NCBI RefSeq assembly: GCF_000264995.1
Contig: NW_006767435.1
Coordinates: forward strand, 736,555-800,554
DNA: 64,000 nucleotides
Origin: Punctularia strigosozonata HHB-11173 SS5
Lineage: Eukaryota; Basidiomycota; Agaricomycetes; Corticiales; Punctulariaceae
Direction of reading: 5' to 3'
Of the stretch, positions 1 through 11,023 are shown in pieces (within the stretch, counting starts at the first letter, position 1; each line of letters opens with the position of its first letter). The translations under genes and the position numbers were made by a program. The notes beneath the pieces are model-generated. The model was not told the DNA's origin. It ran no database searches and saw nothing but the letters and a program-made list of their open reading frames with translations.

Positions 1-2317
1 TTTGATCCTGAAACGAGCGGCCAGACTGCCCGCATCAAGGTCATCGTCTGAGTCCGAGTCTGAAAACAAGGCACCGCTTAGCCTCCACTTGAATGCCGGG
101 GACGTCAAAAGAAGGTAGGATCGTAAGATGACCAGTTGCGCGTGAAGGTCAAGGATGGGGGATAGGGATGACACGGGTGGGGAAGTTGCGATACTAGGGG
201 AGGATTGCGGGAGGAATGTAGCCAGCACGGCGGCGGATAATTGAGAGATGTGTTTAACCAAGGGAGCCAAGACGAGTTCCGTCAAAAGCGTTAAGGTCGG
301 TGACAAAGATGGTAGGGCGTTTGGATACGCGTTGACGAACGACCGTAGGTTTTCCTGCTGCGAGGATCGATGAACCTGCGCGAGAGAGCCAAGCGCGAAC
401 GCTGAGGGTTCATGGTCGAAGACTTCAAAGAAATCTAAGCCTGGTTTGTAGATCCTCGAGATCGGGTCAATAGGAGCGGATTCGTCTCCGGGTTTTGGCC
501 GTATCATCGATTCCTGGTCGCATAAATTGGATCGGATATCATCTTCTGAAGGTCTCCGAGCGAGGCCCCATGCTTCTCTGACCTCGGCCTCCGTCCAAAT
601 CCACCGCAGTGGCGGCCCACAATTGTCACCTGTACAGAGAGGATGCCCCGGTGATGCTGCATATAACAACTGGAGCGACTTCTTCGCTCTAGGCAGGGCA
701 TCGGCTAGTTCGTCATTGATGAACGCAGGCAAATTGGCACTGTCGGTCAACAAGCGATCCTCCTCAGTTTCTTCTTCATACTCTTCAAAGCCGTTGTCCA
801 TTCCTCCAGGGTACGCGCCTGCTCGACTACTACCAGCCGCCTTGCTCGCACTTGCGACTGGGGTGCCGTAGCCAAGGGTCCCCGATAGACTTTTGAAGTA
901 CGGCTGGGACGTTGCCGATAACAGATGCGAGACTAGTGCCAGCAGCCTGCGTGGAGCTCGCTGCGCGATCAGAGATGACAGCCGAGTGTATACATGAGAG
1001 AGCAACGGTGCAGGACTGTCAGGGATCGGGATATAAGATTTTGGATTCCTGTCATAATCCTGTACGGTGTCGGAACCTTGTCATACGCAACATGCCATTT
1101 GTTTGACTCACCACCCCACAAAGCGAACCGATACCCCTAGCAATTTCTTCGAACTCGGCATACCGAAGCCAAGTTGAAGTAATCGAGGAAGCGTCCACGA
1201 AAGCATTTTCAGGGAACGCAATTGATGACAACTCATCTCCCATGTATTCCAGAACAGCGGACAGAGCGTGCGTGAAAGCATGCATAGTTGACTCTCCCGA
1301 GGCAGATTTGAAGGCCTGCTTACTCGAGCTAGACAATAAGTATGCTATCAGTCTTTCTTTTCTGGCGTAGTCTGCGAAGAATATCAACGTGACACGTACC
1401 TGGGTCGCGCACGCATCTTTTCGACAAGATGATCAAGACGACGCATAATAGTCCCAATGGTTAGAAACCGAGATAGCACACTTCAGATCAGACGATAGCA
1501 GTCAGTCGCGCCATACTACGAGGTGTTCCTGCACATAAACGCACCTTTGACTGATGATCTCATCATTGCCCTCGATGACAACCTCAGCATCTGTGTTCTT
1601 CCCCTGCAGTACCACTTCAAGGACAAAATGCTCATGTATGGGATCCCACATATGAAGCGGAGATGACATCCCGAGTATAGTCTGTCGCAGCCCCATGGCA
1701 ATATCACGAGCTGTAGCATACACGCGCGCAATTGAAGGGTGTCGCAGCTGTGGCATGACACTAAAATGTACAGAGGATTAACAGTGGGAACACGGTAAAA
1801 TGATCTGGTGCTCACTGGTAACGTGCTGCCATATATACATTCGATGACTGCTCAGACAGGAAGGGTGTCGAACTAGCTTGTGACGGAAACGAGGAGCGGA
1901 GGGTGTCCCACGACTTGATTGCATGCTGAGGGCCATATATATATTCAACACCTCCTACAATAGAGACATGGCGGGGGCGCTAACCCGGATGATCTGGCGG
2001 CTTTCAGCTGCTGATCGCCACAAATCGCCAGGATATCGGCTAGCTGACGCTGGCTTGGCAGACGAGCCAGGAGTAGGTATGGGAGATTTTTCTTGCAGGA
2101 TAGAAGGCTTTCCCCATTGCAAGCCGGTATCGAGGACACTCGCTACCTTCACGTCGTCCAAGCGTTTCAAGTCAAGCGAGAGCTTGAGAGTCTCCATGAT
2201 GGGGTTCTGGGGGACATCTTCAAGCTTAGGAAGAAAAAATTCCGGACGAGTCTCGGCCAGGTTAACATCGTCGACACAGAGCCCGTTGATCTCCACGAGC
2301 GGATTCAGTGAGTTCAT
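1..2317 (-). CDS. gamma-tubulin complex component (Spc97/Spc98 family, GCP5/6-like), 3' end outside window
   Basis: Subunit of the gamma-tubulin ring complex that nucleates microtubules at spindle pole bodies. Six exons read in one frame: 2317-1985, 1925-1816, 1760-1545, 1480-1400, 1328-1112 and 1059-1, with introns of 52-71 bases, giving 672 residues before the window edge. Family hallmarks seen are a stretch with SWDTLR, then MPQLRHPSIARVYA, then the helical block LSRFLTIGTIMRRLDHL. Later come PAPLLSHVYTRLSSLIA, the acidic hinge and the segment that ends KSLQLLYAASPGHPLC. The last part (LDLHAQLVILRSYLLL, then WRLSGALF) starts the conserved C-terminal gamma-tubulin-binding half, which is cut off. 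The assignment to GCP5/6 rather than GCP4 is inference. The start is uncertain: 2317 is the first ATG of the open frame, but a further 5' exon is possible because this N-terminus is short for the family. Confidence 0.8.
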
Positions 2318-2376
2318 CGCGCAACACAGTGAGCGCCAAAGCGATGTCTTCAAAGCGGCGCGAACACGTGACGTGA

Positions 2377-2382
2377 ACGCGT
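2377..2382. promoter_or_regulatory. MluI cell-cycle box (MCB) in divergent promoter
   Basis: ACGCGT lies in the short spacer between the gamma-tubulin complex gene and the Dbf4 gene, next to a CACGTGACGTG palindromic stretch. MCB sites bind MBF/SBF-type factors in fungi and drive G1/S transcription. DBF4-type genes are known cell-cycle targets, so the context fits. Function is inferred from the motif and position only. Confidence 0.4.
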
Positions 2383-2491
2383 CCGTATATGGGCATGTGA
2401 TGAACTCTCCTCACGCTCGCAGCGACTACTTTCTTGTCTCTTCTTGATCCGCATCGCGTCGACGAGCGCTCGCTGCTCTGGCGAGACGACG

Positions 2492-4510
2492 ATGGCGACG
2501 GTCCATCGCCGCCCGTTATCGATGAAAGCCGTCCCCCTCAACCTCGGCTCGGCCGTCTCACCATTCAAGGCGACCTCCAGCCAGACCAAACGCCCGCGGT
2601 CGCCGGAGGCTGGCGAGTTGCCACAGCTGTACTCGAAACGCCCAAAACCTCTTGTATACCCTCAAGCGGATGCCGAACGCAAGGAGAGAGATCGCAGACG
2701 CGCGGAACGGGAGGCGCAGAAGGAGGAATTCCGTGTCAAGTACCGGAAAGCGTTCCCGTCTTGGGTGTTTTACTTCAACTTCGATGTTTCCGATGGAGAT
2801 GCCGAGGACGTGAAAATGCTCCAGAATCGAGTTATCAACCTTGGCGGTGTACGTCTTGTCGCCTCGTCCTTTATAGACTAGCTGACCCAAGGAAACCAGC
2901 GCGTGGATGACTTCTTCTCGAATGACATCACCCACCTCATTACCAACCTACCCATTCCCGCAGAAAGCAAAGACGAAAGCAAGGAGAATTCAAAATCGCG
3001 TGCTAAAGTCGTGGCGCATAGGAGCCCGAGTAAACCTAAGAACAGGTTGGTCACCCGCCCTCTTCTCCGATTCATCTACTGCAGCTAGCTTCCAGGGGCG
3101 AAAAGCGCCAAGCAGACGATCTGGTGGTCAAAGAAGCCCTCAAGTTTGGCATGAAGATCTGGAACATGTACAAACTCGAGAGTGTCCTTGAACGGTGTAT
3201 GCCTTCAGCGACTTCAGCGATGCCAGCCGCGCAGCCAGCTGAGACGGTGGCCATCGCTTCCGGGTCAACTCAACGATCTCTGAGGGGTCTACTCGAGTCG
3301 GAACGAAGAGGCGGGCTTCTGGAACGCGATCCCACTCAGAGGCGGCACGACTTCCGTTATTTCTCCAAAGGAAGCTACTTCGTTCTTGTCGAAGATATGT
3401 GGCAACAGCTCGCTCCCATAGCGATACAAGAATACGCTGTTAGAAGAGATCGTGATGGTACAGAACGAGGCGACTGGCCCGTATTACACTGTCATCCCCA
3501 AGCACGAGGTCCATTCATCGAGTTCGACGAGCGAGAACGGCGGAAATGGGAGAAGCAAGAACGCGCGGAACGAGAGCAGGAAGCAGCACGCCTCAACGCC
3601 CATAGGAGATCGCTCGAACGGAAACGAAGGGAGGCACAGCTCCGTCTCCAAGCTCAGTCACGTAAATCGGGCGACCTTCGCCGAACTGTCTCGCTCGCCA
3701 ACCTCCATCGACGCGAATCCAACCCGGACGTCCCCGACGCCGACGCCGACGGGAGTTTTGCGCCTGATTCCGCTAATGCATCCGGATATCTGGCATCAGG
3801 TCCAGGAAACTATATGGCAGCGTCTGGGAATAGCGTGGGCATCACGTCTACGACGGGCACCACGTCGACTGCCGGGAGTGGCCTACGTGGTTTGCAACTG
3901 TCCGCTTCACTTCAGGACAAGCTCCAACGACAAGTTGTTACGTCACGTAAGGTGACAGGCAACGCCGATGCAGACAAGGAGAACTCGGGCCTCATGGGCC
4001 CCCCATCGGTCATTCCGGAACGGCGACAGGGCTTTCTGAAGAAGGCGAAGAGCACGAACACCTTGCGCTTGCCGAAGCGTGACGAGGGCAGCAAACCTGG
4101 CTATTGCGAGAGCTGTAGGACGAAGTTCGAAGACTTCGCTAAGGTAGACCCATCGTGATGTTCGCGCTTTGATGCGAGCTGACTCGTACCCTCGACTCTC
4201 CTCTCAGCACGTTAATGGCAGCAAGCATCGCAGATTCGCCATGGACGACGCCAACTTCGCACAGCTTGACGCCGTCCTCGCTCGCGTTACTCGCAGACCA
4301 TTGGAAGATACGTATGGCCCTAGTTGGATACCTACTCAGTCTTCGGAAGATGGATATGCGGAAACGGAGCTCGAGCTACAGCAGAGTGACGACCACATGG
4401 ACTTGTTGAGCGACCATCTTCGAGAAGGGAGTGATGACGTCTGGGTCGAGGACGCTACCGCCATGGTCACTCAAGATGATGATGATGATAATGATGTGGA
4501 GGAGCTATAA
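2492..4510 (+). CDS. Dbf4-type regulatory subunit of Cdc7 kinase (DDK)
   Basis: Activator of the S-phase kinase Cdc7, which fires replication origins by phosphorylating MCM; nuclear. Exons 2492-2848, 2900-3045, 3096-4143 and 4208-4510 join in frame to about 617 residues. Motif N (BRCT-like) is the block from SWVFYFNFDV to NDITHLITNLPIP, near residues 80-135. Motif M, the Cdc7/MCM contact, is DFRYFSKGSYFVLVEDMWQ. Motif C, a CCHH zinc finger, has GYCESC before the last intron and HVNGSKH after it, so that intron splits the finger between its Cys and His pairs. A basic, charged segment rich in E and R lies between M and C. The C-terminus is acidic. The start at 2492 is the first ATG in frame. 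The gene shares its promoter with the divergent gamma-tubulin complex gene. Confidence 0.88.
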
Positions 4511-4685
4511 CAGTCAAGGTACCGTTGGGCTTACATGCAGCGGTGCCGATTACACTTCAGTAATGTGCCTTTGTCTCGAACTCTTCACCACGTTATGCCT
4601 TGGAAAGCCGCATGCACACACAATTGTATTTTACAAATTCAGACATGCCGTAGCATACCCATGAACCCAAGGAACTCTATCATTA

Positions 4686-5827
4686 TTAACACCCTAGTTC
4701 ATCCGATTCGGATGCGATTGTTACAGTCAACAAAGTGACGATGCCATCTTGCGCAATCCCTATACCATATATGCACGCTCTCAGATAGGCTAGCTAATCA
4801 ATGACTCTTGGACCGACCTTGGTTGATACCGGAACTTCCGGCAAGCAGAAGACATGTGATATTCTGGGCTATCGTTGTGTATGTGATGCCGCCAGAGCTA
4901 ACGGAGCCGCTTGCGGCAGCTACGAACGCATCCCTAATCGTGCATTCTATGAGCCAGGACTAGACCCAATGATCGGCTTGCACGCACCTTCCGACGTTAT
5001 AACCATCTGGAGCGATGGTCTGACCTGTCAGGAGTCCCTGTGACATGTATGTGTTTGGGCGTGGAACAATCTAGCTGCAAAGGGAGCGCTGCTCACCTCC
5101 TCCTGGGAAACGCTGATGTTCTGAATGTTAGAAACTGGATCAGACGTGTATGCTGCACAGTGCTACTCACGCAAGGAAGAGAGCTCCGGTATTTGCAAGT
5201 GGCCCATCCTGTCGCCAATACCTGAAGGGGAATGAGGGTCCGGGCAACGAGTAAACCGCAGCACATCTATTTCAATACCTGAAATGACCACCGCCCGTGA
5301 GACCCTCCAGGCAAGTCCCGATGATTGGGAGATTGAAGCTAGCACGGAACTGTCGTTGAACGTTTAGGCAACGGGATCAACATGCATGGCACTCAAAGCA
5401 TACCTCCGCTGTTTGATTCAGTGTGCCATTGCCGTCGCCAAGGTTGGCCTGCTGGGGAGCGCCGAGGTTGATGTCCAGGCATTCTTCGTCGCTGCGATTC
5501 TTTCGTCAGCGTTCGTTATGGCTGTGCCCAACCAAGGTAATGCCCACTAGCCAATAGCGCGAGCCCAACCAAGAAATCCGTCGTCCGTCAATACAGGTGC
5601 GGAACTGAGTCCAGATATGATCACCTGCGATATCGTGTCATCCTTCATTCTACGCACAAGAACGATAGCGACTCGATGCATAGAATATGACCCACATTCA
5701 TAGGCTCGCCTACTCCATTTCCTGCAATGGTCAGCTCCGAGCCGCCCCTGAGCATAGGATTGGAGAATGGCAGTACGGCCGACGCCGCGGCCTGAATCAA
5801 CGGCAGGACCGACAAGAACAACAACAT
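4686..5827 (-). CDS. secreted protein of unknown function, tandem copy A
   Basis: First of three head-to-tail paralogues. Exon 1 (5827-5696) encodes a signal peptide (MLLFLSVLPLIQAAAS) followed by GGSELTIAGNGVGEPMN. Further exons, joined by introns of about 50-65 bases, give VLTDDGF, ECLDINLGAPQQANLGDGNG, GTCLEGLTGGGHFR, YWRQDGPLANTGALFLA, VSQEE, TIAPDGYNVG, a block rich in Ala, Ser and Thr, and a C-terminus GIAQDGIVTLLTVTI. Total is about 218 residues. Compared with copies B and C it has eight extra residues after TVTIA before its stop. No catalytic motif is visible. Two Cys residues (ECL, TCL) are conserved between copies. I recognise it only as a basidiomycete-type secreted family. The exon after VSQEE uses the acceptor GGTCAG to stay in frame; this is my reading and needs cDNA support. 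Confidence 0.65.
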
Positions 5828-6406
5828 TCCGTTCACGGGGGAAAAGTGAAGGTGAAGAGCTATCCGTATGCACAGCTGACGCTTTGGACCGCGCTTTCTG
5901 GTATTTATACAAGATAATAGCAAGATCAAAGCCCACACACCCAGGGTCACGAAGTCAGGGCGTGATGATTGCGATTAGGATCGACGACGGTCGAGATCCA
6001 TTGGTTTGACTCTGGCACACGCCGTCGGAGACTAGCCCGAGCTAGAATGGATTGTAAGAAGCAAACGTGTACACGCTCGGGGATACTCGTATAACGTGGG
6101 TGAGCGTAGAGCATATTTCAGAGGTTACGTAACAGAACAGGAAGTTCCCAGACACATGGGTGTATAACCGCCCATCGCCGAGGAGAACTCATTGACTAGT
6201 TATGAACATACAGAATCACGAATATGACTATGAGGGGGTCACAATGAATCACCATGGCCTAGATTTAGGATGCTGGAGATGATAACGACGGTACAGGTGG
6301 CCTCGCAAGGCAGGTGATCGTTACAATCAACACAAGTACTAGTAACAGTTCCGTCTTGCGCCGATACTGTCAGGCATATTGGTAGCATAGATCTTGTATG
6401 CGATAC

Positions 6407-7534
6407 TCATGTGGCTATCACGGTCAACAGAGTGACAATGCCATCTTGTGCGATACCTATATGATGTACACACGTTATCAGAGAGGTCAGCTGATCTCAG
6501 ACTCGCGGGCTTACCTTGGCTGATACCGAGACTGCCGGGAAGCAGAAGGCCTGTGACGTTCAATGCCGTCGTTGTATATGTGACGCCGCCAGAGCTGACG
6601 GAGCCCACTGCAGCGGCTACGAACGCGTTCCTGGATGTTCTCTCGTTCAGTAGTTTGGTCGGGGGCCCAGGACCGGCTTGCACACACCTTCCAGCGTTAT
6701 AGCCATCTGGAGCGATGGTGTGAAGTCCTAGAAGGCTCTGTGCACGTTTTGGGTATGGGATTATTTGACCTAAAACGTGACACTGCTAACCTCCTCCTGG
6801 GAGACACTGACATCGAGCACGTTAGCGGCGGACTCCGATGGGGGTATGTCGTACCACTCACGCAAGAAAGAGAGCTCCGGTGTTTGCAAGCCCAAGTAAT
6901 GATGGTCCATTCTGTCGCCAATAACTGTAACAGGGTCAGGTTTCGGATTGGCTAACCTCGTACACATGGATGGTAATACCTGAAATGAACACCGCCCGTA
7001 ACGCTCTCCAAACATGAACCGACTATCGGAATTCCGAAATTTTCTTGGAACTGTTTTCAAGCATTCAGCGGCACGGACAGTGTCGGTGTCCGTACATCTC
7101 AGAACCTACTTGCGCAATCTGATTGAGTGCACCATTGCCGTCGCCAAGGTTAGCCTGCTGAGGAGCGCCAAGGCTGATGTCCAAACATTCCAAGTCGCTG
7201 TTATACTTGTTTAACGTTTATCATGTTCGCATGCTATCAACGTCTTGCCCACAAGCCGATAGCGCCGACCCAATCGCGAAAACCGTCATCCGTCAAGACA
7301 GATGCAGAACTGAACGCAGATACGATCACCTGTGACGATGGATCAATTATCAGTCTGGGGCACATGTGATCGCAAGATGGGACTCACGTTCAAAGGCTCT
7401 CCACCGTCCGACCCTGCGATGGTCAGCTCTGAGCCTAATCCGAGTACGGGATCGAGGAACGGGAGGAGAGCTTGCGTCGCGCGGGGTACTGCCGAAGCCT
7501 TAATTAGAGGCAAAACCAACAGAATCGATAGCAT
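6407..7534 (-). CDS. secreted protein of unknown function, tandem copy B
   Basis: Second paralogue. Exon 1 (7534-7388) encodes MLSILLVLPLIKASAVPRA, a signal peptide, then GSELTIAGSDGGEPLN. Later exons encode SVLTDDGF, ECLDISLGAPQQANLGDGNG, GSCLESVTGG, YWRQNGP, TGALFLA, VSQEE, TIAPDGYNAG, GVTYTTTALNVTGLLLPGS and the end GIAQDGIVTLLTVIAT. Exon order and intron phases match copies A and C. Stop codons that appear when it is read continuously fall inside introns with good borders. The exon before the TIAPDGYNAG block stays in frame only with the acceptor TGCACAG. The middle exon carries three to five extra residues (LLGL) relative to copy A. Likely an intact secreted protein of about 220 residues; function unknown. 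Confidence 0.65.
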
Positions 7535-8082
7535 CGCGAGGGAGGACGAGGGCGAGGGCGAAAAGAGTGCTGCGTTTCCACTCGCATCCTGGTCTTTGGA
7601 CCATGTTATCTATTTGTGCCCGGGAATGTCCAGGCCATACCGGAAACCCCACGTTCATTGACACCTGCGAATTGTGAAGTCTGGGTCGCCAAGTCAGGGC
7701 CTAATGATTTCCGATAGGGAGCGGCGGCGGCGGTCAAAGTCTAATTGTTCAGAGCGAGCACATGCCGCCGGAGACCAGTTTGTGCTAGAATTGTGAGAAG
7801 CAGCCGTGTACACGCCCGGACGAACTGCACAAGTACGTTGCGGTGTGAAGTTGCACCCGGAACTTACGTAACGAGATGATGGCCGCAGGAAGTTCCCAAG
7901 CCGCTGCTTCCCCGACGCCGTGTATGGCAGGATGGTCTCCGACGTATGTCCGCCCACGAGAACGAGCGAGAATACAAATATACTGGATAAACAGCATGAT
8001 TCCGATAGGTCAATAGTAGATGCCAATATCCCTGATATAGTCATGGATAAGTATCATGCATTGCCAAGTGGCCTAGCGAGGC

Positions 8083-9205
8083 TCAGGTGATCGTCACAGT
8101 CAACAAAGTGACGATGCCGTCTTGCGAGATACCTGTACACGTTGTCAGGCACCGTTACGGTCCGATTAGCCACAGGCGCACCATGGTTAACCCCGGCACT
8201 CCCGGGGGCCAGAAGGTCAGTTATGTTCTGGGCCGTAGTGGAGTAGGTGACCCCGCTGAAACTGGTGGTCCCTGTGGCGGCCGCTGCCAGCGCATTTCTG
8301 AAAGTACAGGTATCATTGTTCGTAACAAGATCATCGATAACGAGTCGAGGTTGACAGACCTTCCGATGTTATACCCATCGGGAACGATCGTGTGGTCCTC
8401 AGTGACATTCTATTTCCACGTAAGCTTCGGGTTGGCTAAGCGCAGCGGGATGAGACTGACCTCCTCCTGAGAGACGCTGTAACATTCAGTTCATCGGATT
8501 CAGAATCACATTTCACGACAGAGTTTTATTGCTTACGCGAGGAAGAGGGCGCCACTGTTCGCACTTGGACCATTCTGTCGCCAATACCTGATACAATCCA
8601 ATCAGCCTCGATCAATGTAGCTGTCGTCGGCATCACCTGAAATGGTTTCCACCCGTAAGGCTCTCTTCGCATGTTCCGAGTATCGGATCCCCGAAGTCCT
8701 CACGAAGCTGCGAAGGATGGTCCCCGTGTGCCATCAGCGGTCCGTCCATGCGATAGCGATGCGGTCATCCATTCGTACCTCCGCGGTCTGATTGAGCGCG
8801 CCATTCCCATCACCAAGATTGGCCTGCTGAGGGTTCCCGAGATGAATACCGAGACATTCTGTGGAGCTGCGTTCTCATTGAATGGTTGAAATCTGGTTTA
8901 TTGCCGGAAACCTCCTACAAGCCAATAGCACGAGCAAAGTTCAAGATTCCATCATCCGTCAGAACGGCTGAAGAACTCAAGCCGGAGATGATCACCTATG
9001 AGCAAACGTTACTCATCTGGTCGTTTGTTTCTGAGCTGGGGCCATCACTCACGTTGAGAGGCTCGCCGACTCCAGTACCTGCAATATCCAGCTCGGAGCC
9101 GCCACCTGCAGAAGGTGCAAAGAAGGCCACAGCATCCGAAGCACGAGGCACCGCCGACGCCCGGATCAAAGGTAGGATCGACAGGACAAGGGTGAACGGC
9201 AGCAT
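8083..9205 (-). CDS. secreted protein of unknown function, tandem copy C
   Basis: Third paralogue and the most upstream of the array. Exon 1 (9205-9053) encodes MLPFTLVLSILPLIRASAVPRA, a clear signal peptide, then GGGSELDIAGTGVGEPLN with phase-0 donor GTGAGT. The following exons give AVLTDDGILNFARAIG, ECLGIHLGNPQQANLGDGNG, GTCEESLTGGNHFR, YWRQNGPSANSGALFLA, VSQEE, DHTIVPDGYNIG, GVTYSTTAQNITDLL and the end GISQDGIVTLLTVTIT. All introns are GT..AG. The NITDLL and NVTGLL segments in copies C and B hold candidate N-glycosylation sites, fitting an extracellular protein. Copies B and C end at homologous stops. No enzyme signature found; function unknown. Confidence 0.68.
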
Positions 9206-11023
9206 CGTGCAGGTGCAGGCTACGTGTTCAGGCCACGCAAGTTATGCGTCAACGGCTGCGACCGTCACCCATGCCATGTAGTATTTGTACCAGACAACGG
9301 CAAGATCGGAACCCACGTTCGTTCGGAGGGCTGTGGCCTATGGAGTAACCAGCTCGAGCAACATGGTCGGCTGACGATCAAAAAAGGAGGGCCAGGATCA
9401 AGGTCGGCAGGGATTTTGACAGCTTCCGTGTGTCAAATACTGCCTGGATGAGAGGACGGTGCTCATTTGGGACGTCGAGCGCAGGTGCAACGCCAAAAAT
9501 AAATGCATTCGTGGTATCTTGAGCGACCGAGAAGCCCGCGGAGCCTTAGTTTGCATGCTGAGAAGCGGCAATGAGCATCAAAGAGGGACAAAGCAGGATT
9601 TCGCGGAGGGAGGGCCATGAGGTTCTCGTAAAACACGTGCGTCCTGCTGAATAGGATGAAGTCGTTCTCACAGACGGGGGCCCAGTGCACTTACCCAATG
9701 TTTCCCGAATTGACCATGTTGACGCCATACAACAGAAGTCATCAGCTTGGGAAAGCCCCGATAAACAAGGTTCCTTTGAGTAGAGGCTGTCTTCCCGCCC
9801 ATCATGCCGCCTTTGGGCATTTGTAGCTCCGATACTCCGACTGAACTCCGCGAACAGTGGGGTATGATCCAGGCCTGTCGAGCGGGACGGCGAAGTTGGC
9901 GGAACCTAGAAAGGCAGAGTGTAAGTAAGAATAACGGGCTTCTGGGAGCATCCGTCCCATCTCAGTCCCCACTCTCCAAGCAGTTGAATGCCGTACCGTT
10001 TCCCCATAATGCCGTCTAAACTCCCGAATGCTGTCCGTTCGTCCACGTCACGGCCGATTCACCTGTGACCTGGGTTTGGGGATGATCCATGGAGCTACGG
10101 GAAGAGGCCAAAGCATCTATGTGAAAGAGAATGCATGCCTCGAGGAGTCGACGAGGAGGGTCATGAGATGCTGAGCGAGCATCGCAATCGGGCGCAAGTG
10201 AGGGAGGGAGCAATCGGGTCGCCTTGGCCCAGAACGGCAAGCCAGGTTTGATTCGGCTATCATTCGGGCGACCGACACCGCTTCTCAAATTCGTGGAACG
10301 AATATCCGTGGTAGACGCCAACTTGGCGGCGAAGCTAATTACCCCCCAGACGACGGCCGCGGCACAGAGTAATATGTTGTAAAGCGACTGTGATTACATA
10401 TCGTCAGACGAGGCGTTTGCTAGGTGTGCTCAAGGGGATTGTTTGGGGAGAATGCACCCACGATGCTATACCGTTGCTATATCGCACGTATGATGGCGAT
10501 CAGATACGTAACATAGAGTTCATAATGGGCGGCAAGCTTGCCAGCATGAGAACCAGGGGCGGCTTCTGTGGTTGGAGCGACCTCGTTGTGTGCGCTTATC
10601 GGCGAGGTGATGAGGCGAAGCACCGAAAGCGGATGAGTCGAACGAAACGTGGGAAGGTTTCGCTGAACCTGTGACGGTCACGACTAAGTTGGCGGAGGCT
10701 TCTTAGAAATCATCAAACCAAGTACCTCCGAGTGTCTCTCACTCCTCTCTGTAGTCCTCTACCTCTGCGACTCAGCGCTCGTTCGGTCTTCAGAAAAACC
10801 CTCTGGACATCTACGAAAGAAAACCCCTGCAAGTTTCTTGCGATCTCAGGCAAAGTTTGGTCCTCGTGGTGCTCGGGCCTGCACAGTTCCACGCGGTTCT
10901 CTCGCCCTCGAGCTTGCCCAAACCGCGGTGAATTCCTTATCTAAGACGTGTGAAGCCTTGTGCGTGGATATTGACACCTTCTTCGCCGCAGCATCGCCTC
11001 AAATACTCGACCACCCGGCACTC
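9206..11023. other. 1.8 kb without a confident gene
   Basis: Open stretches exist on both strands. One on the minus strand, 10321-10016 extended upstream to about 10390, begins with a hydrophobic segment (ILLCAAAVVWGVISFAA) that could be a signal anchor. None can be linked into a convincing multi-exon gene and no domain is recognisable. It may hold the promoter of copy C, a decayed gene, and the 5' region of the zinc-cluster gene. Confidence 0.4.

Noticed and set aside
8411-8427. A nonsense codon in tandem copy C just after the VSQEE block
   Set aside because: It falls inside an intron starting GTCAGT, equivalent to introns at the same place in copies A and B.
4686-9205. Treating the three tandem secreted genes as pseudogenes because of stops in continuous reading
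   Set aside because: Each stop lies in a segment with GT..AG borders whose removal restores a frame shared by all copies.
10016-10321. Minus-strand frame as a fourth member of the tandem family
   Set aside because: It has none of the shared motifs and no matching exon pattern; only the hydrophobic lead is suggestive.
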